DNA of 28,342 bases, taken from the IMG/VR virus record IMGVR_UViG_3300017748_000091, positions 1-28,342 of that record; one strand, given 5' to 3'. Below are positions 8,581-17,847 of the stretch, piece after piece. The position numbers and the translations under genes are program-made. The notes beneath the pieces are model-generated. The model worked only from the letters and a program-made list of their open reading frames with translations. It was not told the DNA's origin and made no database searches. Numbering within the stretch: position 1 is the first letter of the stretch; each line of letters opens with the position of its first letter. Source of the DNA: a virus.

Positions 8581-9501
8581 ATGGCATACTTAACAGGTTA
8601 TCAATATTATGAAAATTCAGGAACCGCTCCTACAAATCAAAACTGGGGTAGCTATCAATATGTTTCATTGGAAGATGTTGTAAATAACTTTATGCTTATA
8701 TACAATGACAATCTTCAGCTTATTAATAATGTTACTAGGTATCAAGTTTTGTTTTACGCAAAGAGAGCTATTCAAGAATTAAACTATGATGCATTCAAAG
8801 AAGTTAAAGTTTTAGAATTAGATGTTAGTGATCAATTACGTTTTGTTTTGCCGCCAGACTTTGTAAACTACGTAAGAATATCTATGTTTAAAGATGGAAT
8901 GCTTTACCCATTAAGTGAAAACATACAGATTAATTCAGCTACAAGTTATCTGCAGGATAATAATTGTGATATATTATTTGATGTAAATGGAAATATTTTG
9001 CAGGCTGAATTTTCTACAGTAGATAGAGAGAGAATAGCTGGTACAAAAAGATCAATCTACCTAGGTCATGGGCCTTATAATGGAAGAGAAGGATTCTGCG
9101 TTGATGGATGCTGGTATTTCAACTACAGAATTGGAGCAAGGTTTGGATTAAATACTGAGACGGCAAACATAAATCCAACGTATAGAATAGATAAAAAAGC
9201 AGGTGTAATTAACTTTAGTTCAGGTATGGCTAATCAACTATGTGTGTTAGAATATGTTTCTGATGGAATGGAAAACGGAGACGATAGTTCTGTGAGCGTT
9301 AACAAATTATTTGAAGACTATATATATGCATATATTAAATACGCTATATTAAATTCAAAGCTAGGAGTACAAGAGTATATAGTTAATAGAGTGAGAAAAG
9401 ACAAATCAGCTCTTCTAAGAAATGCAAAAATTCGCCTAAGCGACATACATCCAGGTAGGCTTTTAATGAATCTTAGAGGTCAATCAAAGTGGATTAAATG
9501 A
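8581..9501 (+). CDS. Head-tail connector / tail adaptor-like protein 2
   Basis: Predicted second ring or tail-adaptor protein, 306 aa. The opening NQNWGSYQYVSLEDVVNNFM (about residues 19-38), then AKRAIQELNYDAFKEVK and LRFVLPPDFVNYVRISMF, has the pattern I associate with connector proteins of Bacteroidetes podoviruses: a helix, a beta strand pair, then an LPxDFVNYV motif. The C-terminal part (LFEDYIYAYIKYAILNSKLG, then RKDKSALLRNAKIRLSD) is helical and basic. Its TGA stop overlaps the ATG of the tail hub gene (ATGA), so the two are probably translated in a coupled way. Family recognised by eye only. Confidence 0.7.
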   Translation: MAYLTGYQYYENSGTAPTNQNWGSYQYVSLEDVVNNFMLIYNDNLQLINNVTRYQVLFYAKRAIQELNYDAFKEVKVLELDVSDQLRFVLPPDFVNYVRISMFKDGMLYPLSENIQINSATSYLQDNNCDILFDVNGNILQAEFSTVDRERIAGTKRSIYLGHGPYNGREGFCVDGCWYFNYRIGARFGLNTETANINPTYRIDKKAGVINFSSGMANQLCVLEYVSDGMENGDDSSVSVNKLFEDYIYAYIKYAILNSKLGVQEYIVNRVRKDKSALLRNAKIRLSDIHPGRLLMNLRGQSKWIK

Positions 9502-12500
9502 CAGTAATACAAACTAATTTTATTAAAGGCCGAATGAATAAATCGGTCGATGAAAGATTACTTCCACCGGGAGAATATGTGGATGCTCAGAATGTAAGAC
9601 TTGGATCTACTGAAGACACAGAAATAGGTTCTGTAGAAAACTCTAAAGGAAATTCTTTATTAGCCACTCTTACTTATAATGGAGCAGCGGTAGCCGGGGC
9701 TAAGTGTATTGGGACTTTAGAAGATGGTGTAAATAATACGATTTACTGGTTTGTTCATGGTTCAATTGTTGACATGATTGTTTCTTATAATGTTATAAAT
9801 CGCAATCTAATATACCATGTAATATCTACAAGTGTATTAAATTTTGATCCACAGTATTTAATAAACTCAGTAAATAAAATTGACAACCTGCTATTTTTTA
9901 CAGACAATATCAATCCCCCTAGATGTATTAATGTAGAAAGAACTTACCTACCTCCAACTGTATTAAATGTAGATCAGATTACAGCCGCAGAATTAAATGT
10001 TATCAAAGCGCCCCCAATGAACGCTCCTACTGTAAATCTTTTACAGTCAGGCCAAGAAGAAAATTTTCTTAAAAAAAACATAATTAGTTTTGCTTACAGG
10101 TATCAATACTTGGATAACGAATATTCGGCTATATCTCAATTTAGCGACATTGCTTTTGTTCCTGATTTTTTTAGTTTAAATACCAGTGATTTATCTAATT
10201 CAGGGATGGAGAATGTTTTTAATACAGCTGAAATTTCATTCAATACAGGAAGTAAATTAGTTAAAGAAATAGATTTGCTGTTTAAGTATGCAAACCAACC
10301 AGGTGTATATGTCATTGAAAAATTTAACAAAGGTATTTTAGGGTGGTCTAATAATATAACTAGAACACAAAGTTTTAGACACAACCAAATATATACTGCA
10401 TTAGCCGACAATCAACTAACAAGACTATTTGACAATGTTCCTAGAACAGCTAAGTCACAAACGATTATGGCTAATAGATTGATGTACGGTAATTATGTTG
10501 ATGGATACAATGTAAATAGCCAGCTGAATTATACCGTTGCATTAAATAGAGAGTTAATTAATCTAAATGAATTTACAGGGGTCTTATCATCAGGCGTTTA
10601 CACTATAGATGTTGGTAAAACAATAAGTAATTCTGTTGTTACATTTGATTATACGGATATTGATAGCCCGGATTTATTAAAACAAGATTCACAAATAGGT
10701 TTTCAGTTTATATTTAAATCAAATCAATTTACTGCCCCAGGAGGAGGTTCGCCTCCTATAACCGCTTCACAGGCAGTTACTGAAATTACTTTTACAATCA
10801 CCCTAAATCAAAACTACAATAGTATATACGATTTTTTTAATGGAACTTTTGTGGCTCAGCAAGTGAGCTCAGGTGTGTCGGGGTCATTTCCCGGCACAGG
10901 AATAAGTCCATGTACGGGCACTACGTTTACAGATATTTTAAACTGCGCTATTGAAGATCAAGCGCCACACCTACACACATTTTCCGGCATAGATAATAGA
11001 GACGAAGGTATAAAAATCACAACCAGTCCAGGTAGCTCATCAGTAAGCTTACAGTTAGTTGCGGCTGAATTTGATGCGCCAGGATCACCAAACCCGGATA
11101 TGTTTGGATACTATGAATTTACAACTGCTCAATCTGATTACTCTTCAAATGGAAATAGAAAAAGCCTACATAGCAACAGAAATTATGATGTAGGGATAGT
11201 ATACATGGATGAATACTTGAGAAGCACCACAGCTTTAACTTCTCAAAATAACACAATTTATGTACAGCCCTCAAGCTCGATAACAGCAAACAGCTTAAAG
11301 GTTACAATACCTACTACAATGAGTCCGCCAAGTTGGGCAAGCAAATATAAATTTGTAGTAAAAAGAGCGGAAGATACTTATGAAACAATATATTCAGTAA
11401 TTGCATTTGATGATGACTCTACCAATTCAGTGTGGATTAGGCTTGAGGGTGATAATCAAGTAAAAACAAAGAAAGGGGACACATTAGTTGTAAAAGCAGA
11501 TGTAAGCGGCCCTTTAAATACAATAGTAACTACCAAAGTTTTGGCGATAGAATCTAAAGCAAATAACTTTTTGACCCCTGGAGCTTCACAAGGTATTGGG
11601 AGCAACGCTCCATTTATTTCAGAACCTGCTGGACTGTACATGAACCTAAAACCTCAAGGCTTTACAATAACTGATGATGTAAATGGATTTTTTGATAGCG
11701 GTCAAATAGGCGGTAGAAGTGGTAAAAGAGGGGGGCCAGCGGCAAAAGCAGGGGTTCCTTGCTTCAAAGAAACTATAGATGCCTCTGGTAATATACAAGT
11801 TGAAAACATAGATATACCTGAGGGATCATTAGTAAACTTTGCGTTAAGATTTAATAGAAATGCAAGTGACGGCGGATTTTTGGTGGGTAGTTCAGAACAA
11901 AAAACATATGACTACAACAGAACAGTAGTTGCTTCTCAAAACTACAATTCAATGTTTGAATTTGTTAACGGTGAGGGTATTGATTTTACAGAGGGTGTAG
12001 CGTCAGGAACCGGAACACAACCGACTAATGTATATACTAACACTACTGGTAATTTAGCTACTGAGTTTGACAATGTTGATTTTCAACCTAGCAGTCCTGC
12101 AGAAAATAAATATAGATTTTATACAGTTGGTGCAGCTACACCTGCTTCAGTGCCAACAACACCCGCAACTAATGGAGCAAAACTTACCCTTGGGCTTGTA
12201 AGTGGAAATGGAGGAGACAGTGGTCAGAGAACTAGAATAGAAGGCCAGATAACAATCAATATCGGTACGGCCTCACTTATATTAGAAACAGAGCCCTTGA
12301 ACGCTGACTTAGATATATACTATGAAAACGACGAAGTGTTTGAAATTACAGGAGGCTTTCATCAATCTGGAAGTAAAACAGGAGATCAAAACCAAACTGG
12401 TGCACAAGCAGCTATTGTAAACCTAGGATTTTTTGACTGTTTTTCATTTGGTAATGGAGTTGAAAGCTATAAATATTTAGATGATCTTGATGGCTCAAGC

Positions 12501-14435
12501 TTTAACCTTGGTCAAAGAACTACTTCTGTTTCCGAAGAAGATTACAAGGAGGCAAATAGATATGCAGGTGTAACTTATAGTGGATTGTATAATGCCAACA
12601 CAAACATTAATAGATTTAACGAGTTTAATTTAAGCGACGGAAACTTTAAAGATTTAGAAAAATCATTTGGAGATATTGAGGTTCTTCATTCATTTGAAAC
12701 AAACCTATTGGTGTTGCAAGAAGATAAGATTTCAAATGTATTACTTAGCAAACAAGCTTTGCAAGCAGCTGAGGGATCAGGAATTGTAGCCACATCTACA
12801 GCAGTATTAGGAACTCAGATAGCTAGAATAGAAGAATACGGAATTAGTAATAATCCTGAGAGTTTTGCGGCATACGGAGATAGTAGATATTTTACCGATA
12901 CCAAGCGAGGAGCAGTTATACAACTTAAGGGTACAGGCGGTGTTAGTGATAAATTAACTTTAATCTCAGAACTAGGAATGAGAAGTTACTTTAGAGACAA
13001 CTTCATTACATATCCTGATACACAAAAAATTGGAGGGTTTGATCCTTACATGAATGAGTATGTATTAAGCTCTAATACAGTTGGTTTACCGAATGCTTAT
13101 CAAACCACCACCGAAATACCTGTTAGTTGTGGTGCTATTTTTGGCCCTGCCGAATATAGCGACCCCATTACATACAATGTTGATTTAGGAGAAGCACAGG
13201 GCAATGTTGTTGTGGATTACAAAATTACAGGTACCGTGGCAATTGCATATGAGTGGAGTTCAGTTACAGGAAGTATTCCTGCGGCAACAGGTGTGGGTAG
13301 TTTTAATTTTAACAAGACCACTTCTACCCCAACTAATTTAAAAATTACAATAACCCCAACAGGATCCTACACTGCAAGAATACAAGTAGCTTGTCCAACT
13401 GTTAGTGAGTTGACTATTGTGAATGTATCACTAGGCTCATTATCAGATGATGGATTGTTTATACACGATGAATTTTACTGGAGTGATGGAACAACTACAA
13501 GTCCAGTAGAAAGCAATCAAACCTCATTTAGTTTTTCGCCTTTTAGCACAAACAGCCTGGCAAGGTACACAAGCATTACAGGTTTGGAATCTGAAGGTGT
13601 ATTTCCCCCTAGCGGATCAACAGTATACATGGCCTCAAACAAAATAGATTTTGATACTTTAGAGTTTAGTCCAGCGGCAGGTTACTCCGGCGCTATTCCA
13701 ACGCCTCCTCCAGCACCTGATTATTTTTCATTCTTAGTATCCAATACACTATACACATCTTCTGAAGCAGATATCAATGCATTAGTGGCCACAGCCACAG
13801 CCGCTGGCAACGACATTGACACTGTAACTAATCCATCAACAGGATATTATGAGGCTAACTTTACATACAGCAACCCAAGCAATCAAACATATTTATACTT
13901 AATATACAACTATGCAGGAGTAGCCTCAACTTCTTTAACGTTTGGAGCAACATCATTAATCGCTTGTTGTTTGGGCGCTGGCGGAACATACTATTTAAAC
14001 ACCGCAAGTTTTGCCACTGCAACTTCAATATTCACTGACTCAGCCTTAACAACTCCAGCTACTGATGGATTTTACAGAAGCGCCTTGAGTGTTAGGGAAT
14101 TGTCAAGCGGAGTTCTTGGAACCGCGACTACTTGCTCAACTTGTAATTATATTTATATATCTTCAGTTAGACCTAGTACAACTGATTTATGTACTAATAA
14201 TTACACTATGAGTGCACGAGCACAAACCGTAAGCAACAATGCGTTTGCTAGCGTGACAATAGGAGATGTATTAAGTATTTTACCCGCAGGATTACCAGGT
14301 TTTATAGCATATAGTGCAGTGCAATTTGAAGATACATCAACAGGCACAACATATAGAATTGCGCAGGTAAATGCTAGTGGGCAAATAACAGGATTATTCT
14401 TTGGCGGATCAGGGGTTTGTGGTAATCCAATGTAA
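9498..14435 (+). CDS. Tail hub / stabilisation (nozzle) protein with fibre-like C-terminus
   Basis: Large tail protein (1645 aa), comparable to P22 gp10 / T7 gp12-type nozzle proteins that close the head and form the short tail tube. N-terminus: FIKGRMNKSVDERLLPPGEY then DAQNVRLG is the usual opening of these beta-propeller proteins. The signature returns at about residues 1113-1200 (YGISNNPESFAAYGDSRYFT, then MRSYFRDNF and FDPYMNEYVLS). Between them are insertions with two copies of an NYNSxxxFxNG domain (N439 and N815) and a Gly-rich stretch (GGRSGKRGGPAAKAG). After about residue 1210 come an Ig-like beta region and a Cys-containing fibre-like tail (ATSIFTDSALTTPATDGFYR; CSTC) that may touch the receptor. 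The gene overlaps its upstream neighbour (ATGA); a single TAA separates it, in frame, from the 248-aa gene. Confidence 0.75.
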   Translation: MTVIQTNFIKGRMNKSVDERLLPPGEYVDAQNVRLGSTEDTEIGSVENSKGNSLLATLTYNGAAVAGAKCIGTLEDGVNNTIYWFVHGSIVDMIVSYNVINRNLIYHVISTSVLNFDPQYLINSVNKIDNLLFFTDNINPPRCINVERTYLPPTVLNVDQITAAELNVIKAPPMNAPTVNLLQSGQEENFLKKNIISFAYRYQYLDNEYSAISQFSDIAFVPDFFSLNTSDLSNSGMENVFNTAEISFNTGSKLVKEIDLLFKYANQPGVYVIEKFNKGILGWSNNITRTQSFRHNQIYTALADNQLTRLFDNVPRTAKSQTIMANRLMYGNYVDGYNVNSQLNYTVALNRELINLNEFTGVLSSGVYTIDVGKTISNSVVTFDYTDIDSPDLLKQDSQIGFQFIFKSNQFTAPGGGSPPITASQAVTEITFTITLNQNYNSIYDFFNGTFVAQQVSSGVSGSFPGTGISPCTGTTFTDILNCAIEDQAPHLHTFSGIDNRDEGIKITTSPGSSSVSLQLVAAEFDAPGSPNPDMFGYYEFTTAQSDYSSNGNRKSLHSNRNYDVGIVYMDEYLRSTTALTSQNNTIYVQPSSSITANSLKVTIPTTMSPPSWASKYKFVVKRAEDTYETIYSVIAFDDDSTNSVWIRLEGDNQVKTKKGDTLVVKADVSGPLNTIVTTKVLAIESKANNFLTPGASQGIGSNAPFISEPAGLYMNLKPQGFTITDDVNGFFDSGQIGGRSGKRGGPAAKAGVPCFKETIDASGNIQVENIDIPEGSLVNFALRFNRNASDGGFLVGSSEQKTYDYNRTVVASQNYNSMFEFVNGEGIDFTEGVASGTGTQPTNVYTNTTGNLATEFDNVDFQPSSPAENKYRFYTVGAATPASVPTTPATNGAKLTLGLVSGNGGDSGQRTRIEGQITINIGTASLILETEPLNADLDIYYENDEVFEITGGFHQSGSKTGDQNQTGAQAAIVNLGFFDCFSFGNGVESYKYLDDLDGSSFNLGQRTTSVSEEDYKEANRYAGVTYSGLYNANTNINRFNEFNLSDGNFKDLEKSFGDIEVLHSFETNLLVLQEDKISNVLLSKQALQAAEGSGIVATSTAVLGTQIARIEEYGISNNPESFAAYGDSRYFTDTKRGAVIQLKGTGGVSDKLTLISELGMRSYFRDNFITYPDTQKIGGFDPYMNEYVLSSNTVGLPNAYQTTTEIPVSCGAIFGPAEYSDPITYNVDLGEAQGNVVVDYKITGTVAIAYEWSSVTGSIPAATGVGSFNFNKTTSTPTNLKITITPTGSYTARIQVACPTVSELTIVNVSLGSLSDDGLFIHDEFYWSDGTTTSPVESNQTSFSFSPFSTNSLARYTSITGLESEGVFPPSGSTVYMASNKIDFDTLEFSPAAGYSGAIPTPPPAPDYFSFLVSNTLYTSSEADINALVATATAAGNDIDTVTNPSTGYYEANFTYSNPSNQTYLYLIYNYAGVASTSLTFGATSLIACCLGAGGTYYLNTASFATATSIFTDSALTTPATDGFYRSALSVRELSSGVLGTATTCSTCNYIYISSVRPSTTDLCTNNYTMSARAQTVSNNAFASVTIGDVLSILPAGLPGFIAYSAVQFEDTSTGTTYRIAQVNASGQITGLFFGGSGVCGNPM
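10770..12300 (+). repeat. Two diverged copies of an NYNS-type domain inside the tail hub gene
   Basis: NYNSIYDFFNG (from base 10812) and NYNSMFEFVNG (from base 11940) each begin a beta-rich stretch of roughly 100-120 residues preceded by a strand (TITLNQ / TVVASQ). The shared start and similar layout suggest a duplicated domain; beyond the opening, similarity is low, so domain ends are approximate. Confidence 0.5.
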
Positions 14436-14444
14436 AATAAAAAT

Positions 14445-15191
14445 ATGGGAGCAGTAACATTAACATATAGCGAAACTTCAAAAGGATGGCCATCCTTTTA
14501 TTCATACATTCCTGAAAAAGTAATTGGAATGAACAACTACCTTTATTCATTTAAAGATGGCAATTTGTATAGGCACAATACTAATACGACTAGAAATAAT
14601 TACTATGGAGTTCAATACAACTCTACTATATCTAGTATATTTAATACAAAGCCTTTAGAGGTTAAATTATTTAAAACCATATACTTGGAGTCAGATAGTG
14701 CGTGGTCAGCAACATACAATTCAGATATGCACAATCCAGGAGGTAGCTTATTGGCATCTTACTTTGTAGAAAAAGAAACAGATTGGTTTTCTTTTATTAG
14801 ATCAGACGCGAATACAGTTAATTTCAATTTACGATCTGCAAATGGATTAGGTGATGTGAGTAGTGTCGATTCAAGTGTAGCCGCAGCTGTTGTACTTACA
14901 TTTACATTTGACATAGGATCTATTATTTCTATTGGAGATCAAGCATACCACGGGAATACGCCTACGTTTGCAGGAACGGTGGTGGCAACAACTACAAACA
15001 CAATAACTATTGATACTACATCGGGTGGCTCAGTGCCTCCAGGTGGAGCATTTATTTGTTACATAAAAGATAGTGTGGCAGAATCACATGGGGTACGAGG
15101 TCATTACTTAGAGTTTACCCTTACAAACACAGATACAGTTGCAAGAGAACTGTTTGCTGTCAAAAGCAGCATGTTTAAAAGTTACCCTTAA
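14445..15191 (+). CDS. Tail hub companion protein (likely C-terminal propeller/tail domain)
   Basis: A 248-aa beta-rich protein. Its start, TLTYSETSKGWPSFYSYIPE (residues 5-24) then GMNNYLYSFKDGNLYRHN, resembles the C-terminal part of stabilisation/nozzle proteins in related phages, where it normally follows the NNPES...EYVLS region in one polypeptide. Here it is a separate frame beginning 9 nt after the hub stop, in the same reading frame. Residues about 160-210 (IGDQAYHGNTPTFAGTVV and on) look like a small inserted beta-barrel. The leader AATAAAAAT before the ATG suits Bacteroidetes initiation, so separate translation is the simplest view; readthrough would give a fusion of about 1897 residues. 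Structural role likely, exact place uncertain. Confidence 0.65.
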   Translation: MGAVTLTYSETSKGWPSFYSYIPEKVIGMNNYLYSFKDGNLYRHNTNTTRNNYYGVQYNSTISSIFNTKPLEVKLFKTIYLESDSAWSATYNSDMHNPGGSLLASYFVEKETDWFSFIRSDANTVNFNLRSANGLGDVSSVDSSVAAAVVLTFTFDIGSIISIGDQAYHGNTPTFAGTVVATTTNTITIDTTSGGSVPPGGAFICYIKDSVAESHGVRGHYLEFTLTNTDTVARELFAVKSSMFKSYP

Positions 15192-15197
15192 AATTTG

Positions 15198-15205
15198 TAT
15201 CTTTG
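15198..15205 (+). promoter_or_regulatory. Bacteroidetes -7 element (TATCTTTG) before the internal-protein genes
   Basis: TATCTTTG matches TAnnTTTG and sits in the same TGTATCTTTGT 11-mer found before 7623. A weak -33-like TTTA (15174-15177) lies 20 nt upstream. The start at 15231 is 25 nt downstream. It would drive the 256/609/2277-aa gene set. Confidence 0.55.
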
Positions 15206-15230
15206 TTGTTAATATTTTAAATTTACCAAT

Positions 15231-16001
15231 ATGGCAGACGGAAAATTTGCACAAGCAATGTCAAGTGCATCAGCAGCTTTAGGTGTTGTAGGTGCGGCAT
15301 TTGGATTAGCCGGAAGCATCTCACAATATACTACGGCTAACAGAGCTTTAGAAAGAGCAAATAAAGAAGCGGCTTTAGCAGTTGCTCAAGCCAGAGATAA
15401 GATTAGTAAGATCCCTATGTTAGAAAAGGGTATACCTGCAATAGCCACAGAACAAATACAAAAAGATGCATTAAGACAAAGAAAACAATTGCTTGATGCA
15501 GTTAGAGGTTCAGGTCAAAGAAGTGTGTTAGGGGCAGCTCCCACAATCGGAGAACAAATATTAAAAGAAAAAGAAACGCAAAGAGGGGCTATTGAAAAAC
15601 AATTACAAGCTCGCGAAGATGAAATAATTAAAGCTAAGCAAGCTCAGCAAGATACAGAGCTTGAGATGTTAACTGCAGCAGGCACAGCAGCTCAACAAAG
15701 AGCGGCAGCCGCAGCAAATCAAAAAGCATTAGCAGTTGGATCCGCTGTTTCTTCAGCAGGCTCATTAGCGGGATCTTTAATGGAGGGAGCAGATTTGTTT
15801 GGAGGAGAAAAGAAAAAATTTAATATAGCAATTAAAAACATCATTGGAGACAGCGGGATAGATGTGGGAGAATTTACTGAATTCGTAAACTCTAAAACAG
15901 GATCTCAAGAAGATTTATTGACGCAGTTAAATGACCCGATCGCTGGCGCAAAGCTACTTGAAGAATTTACAAATCCTTCTGATGAATTAGGGGTTGATTA
16001 A
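15231..16001 (+). CDS. Internal virion / ejection protein (gp14-like by position)
   Basis: A 256-aa Ala/Gln-rich protein. Residues about 11-33 (SASAALGVVGAAFGLAGSIS) form a hydrophobic, Gly/Ala-rich, membrane-active segment, followed by long helices rich in A, Q, K and E (to about 165) and a second Ala/Gly/Ser-rich hydrophobic stretch at about 165-185. The C-terminus is acidic. A helical, membrane-prone small protein encoded first in a row of three growing cargo-like genes parallels T7 gp14 (with gp15 and gp16), which is injected and forms a channel across the host envelope. Homology to gp14 is not visible; the call is by composition and order. The next gene's alternative TTG start lies inside its end. 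Confidence 0.55.
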   Translation: MADGKFAQAMSSASAALGVVGAAFGLAGSISQYTTANRALERANKEAALAVAQARDKISKIPMLEKGIPAIATEQIQKDALRQRKQLLDAVRGSGQRSVLGAAPTIGEQILKEKETQRGAIEKQLQAREDEIIKAKQAQQDTELEMLTAAGTAAQQRAAAAANQKALAVGSAVSSAGSLAGSLMEGADLFGGEKKKFNIAIKNIIGDSGIDVGEFTEFVNSKTGSQEDLLTQLNDPIAGAKLLEEFTNPSDELGVD

Positions 16002-16014
16002 ACCACAACATAAT

Positions 16015-17844
16015 ATGGCAAGCAATAAAACTTATTACAACCGAGGTGGCAATAGATTTACAGGGATGTTTGATTCCGGTGAGCAATTTGTTCCAGTAGA
16101 TTGGGCGCAGATTACAGGTGATATTGTAGACAAACTACAAACTATTCAGTCTGAAAAACAAAAAAAACGAGACGACATCCAAACAAAAACGGATGAACTA
16201 CTTACAGATCTTAGAGATTACCAAGCAGGAGGAAACAATACTTTCAACGGATATGTGTTAGATGGATCAAAGCAGGTTAAAGATTACATGCTGATGCAAA
16301 ACAAACTATTAAAGCAAGGTAGGTTGGATCCAAACTCTTATACAAGAAGCCAGCAATTACTTCAAGATGATTGGAATTCTTTTCAAGTTGCGGCTGAAAC
16401 TTTCAATACAGATTATGCAGAGGCGATGGAAGCAGTGAATGCAAAGGATGCTTCAGAGCTAGCTATAGTTCAATTTAATAAATTACAAAGTGCTACAGAT
16501 ATACAGAAAAGTAGATTAGTAATTAACACAGATGGTAGATTGTATTCACAAACCGGTGAAGGTCAATTGGTTGGCTTCACCAATATGAATGCTAGGCAAA
16601 AAGATATTCCTAAAAACTATAAAATAACAGAAGGTGTTAAAGCTTTTACATCTACACTAGGAACATATAGAGAAGCTAATCCTAATTTAACGATAGAAGA
16701 CATTACAAAACAACCTGCATTTACAAAAGCTAGAGATACATTTATAGAGGGTGTTCTTAATCAAGGAACAGGTAGGGATTTTTTAAGTATACTTACTCAG
16801 AACGGATACGAGCTAACACAAAATCCTGATGAGGCAACAGGCAATACAATACTAATAAAAGCAGATTCAAACGGATTACTTCAACCAGATAAAGATTCTT
16901 TAAATAAACACAGAGATGCTGCTAAGAAAATACTGCAAGAGGCTATTAGTGTGCAACTAGATTATAAAGAATCAGCGGGTACTAAAACTGCTCAAGAAAG
17001 AATAATAGAAAAAGGAGAAGCAGAGAAAATAAAAAGCGCAGGAAATAATTATAAATTAACCGCACAATTATTTAGCACAAACGGTAATTTGAATAAATCT
17101 GCAGCTACTAAATTAGCACAAGCAAATACAAACATAGATAGAATTCAATTAACAAATGATGGTATAAATATTGAATTAGTATCAGGTCAAGCTCCTATTC
17201 CTGTTAAACTTAAAAATGATGACGGATCATTCAAGACACCTTCAGATCTAACGAATGAAGTGTTTGCTGTATTTTATCGTGGTGATCAAGCTTTAACAGG
17301 CACACAACTTGAAGAAGTGCAATCAACTTACATTAACAGTTTAAATGAAAACGATAATACTAAATTTTCTGGAAGCACATATGATATTACTGAGTTAAGC
17401 ACTGATCCAAATTTCTTGTTTGATGTAAAAAGGCCTAAAGAATTAGCTAGGTTTGATTTTGAAAAAATAAAAATTGGAGGAGAGAGTAGCGCCTCTGCCG
17501 TGGAGAGTCACAACAAAGCTGTAAATACTATAAGAAATTTAGACAGTTCAGAGGTTGAGAAAAGAAATCAAATAAAACAAGCTAATCTATCAATGATGAA
17601 TTTATTGATGCCTAGTTTAAAATACACTGATGCTCAAACAAAAAAACAAACCTTATTGCCTATAGAGCAATTTGATGATGGTGCCGTGGTGTACGTAGAT
17701 GATGATGATAAAACACAAACAATTATAGATACAAACGGTCAAGTTAACACAACCTTGCTGTCAAATATTATAAATCAAAAACAAGTAGATCCGGGGACAA
17801 CAGGTGTGTCTGAAGGCATTGATACTTCAAAATATGATAAATAG
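16015..17844 (+). CDS. Internal virion / cargo protein (gp15-like by position)
   Basis: A 609-aa largely helical, hydrophilic protein with no signal peptide, membrane segment or enzyme motif that I can see. The frame can begin at a TTG at 15994 overlapping the previous gene, but the ATG at 16015 follows an A-rich leader (AACCACAACATAAT) and gives a normal start (MASNKTYYNRGGN), so it is preferred. N-terminal residues include YYNRGGNRFTGMFDSGEQFV; residues 40-70 are rich in K, D and Q as in coiled coils. It lies between the membrane-prone 256-aa protein and the giant metallopeptidase protein, 3 nt before the latter. A middle ejection-protein role is inferred from order alone. Confidence 0.6.
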   Translation: MASNKTYYNRGGNRFTGMFDSGEQFVPVDWAQITGDIVDKLQTIQSEKQKKRDDIQTKTDELLTDLRDYQAGGNNTFNGYVLDGSKQVKDYMLMQNKLLKQGRLDPNSYTRSQQLLQDDWNSFQVAAETFNTDYAEAMEAVNAKDASELAIVQFNKLQSATDIQKSRLVINTDGRLYSQTGEGQLVGFTNMNARQKDIPKNYKITEGVKAFTSTLGTYREANPNLTIEDITKQPAFTKARDTFIEGVLNQGTGRDFLSILTQNGYELTQNPDEATGNTILIKADSNGLLQPDKDSLNKHRDAAKKILQEAISVQLDYKESAGTKTAQERIIEKGEAEKIKSAGNNYKLTAQLFSTNGNLNKSAATKLAQANTNIDRIQLTNDGINIELVSGQAPIPVKLKNDDGSFKTPSDLTNEVFAVFYRGDQALTGTQLEEVQSTYINSLNENDNTKFSGSTYDITELSTDPNFLFDVKRPKELARFDFEKIKIGGESSASAVESHNKAVNTIRNLDSSEVEKRNQIKQANLSMMNLLMPSLKYTDAQTKKQTLLPIEQFDDGAVVYVDDDDKTQTIIDTNGQVNTTLLSNIINQKQVDPGTTGVSEGIDTSKYDK

Positions 17845-17847
17845 AAT

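Noticed and set aside
15994-16014. TTG start giving a 616-aa version of the protein at 16015
   Set aside because: TTG overlaps the upstream gene end; the ATG 21 nt later has an A-rich leader and a natural start.
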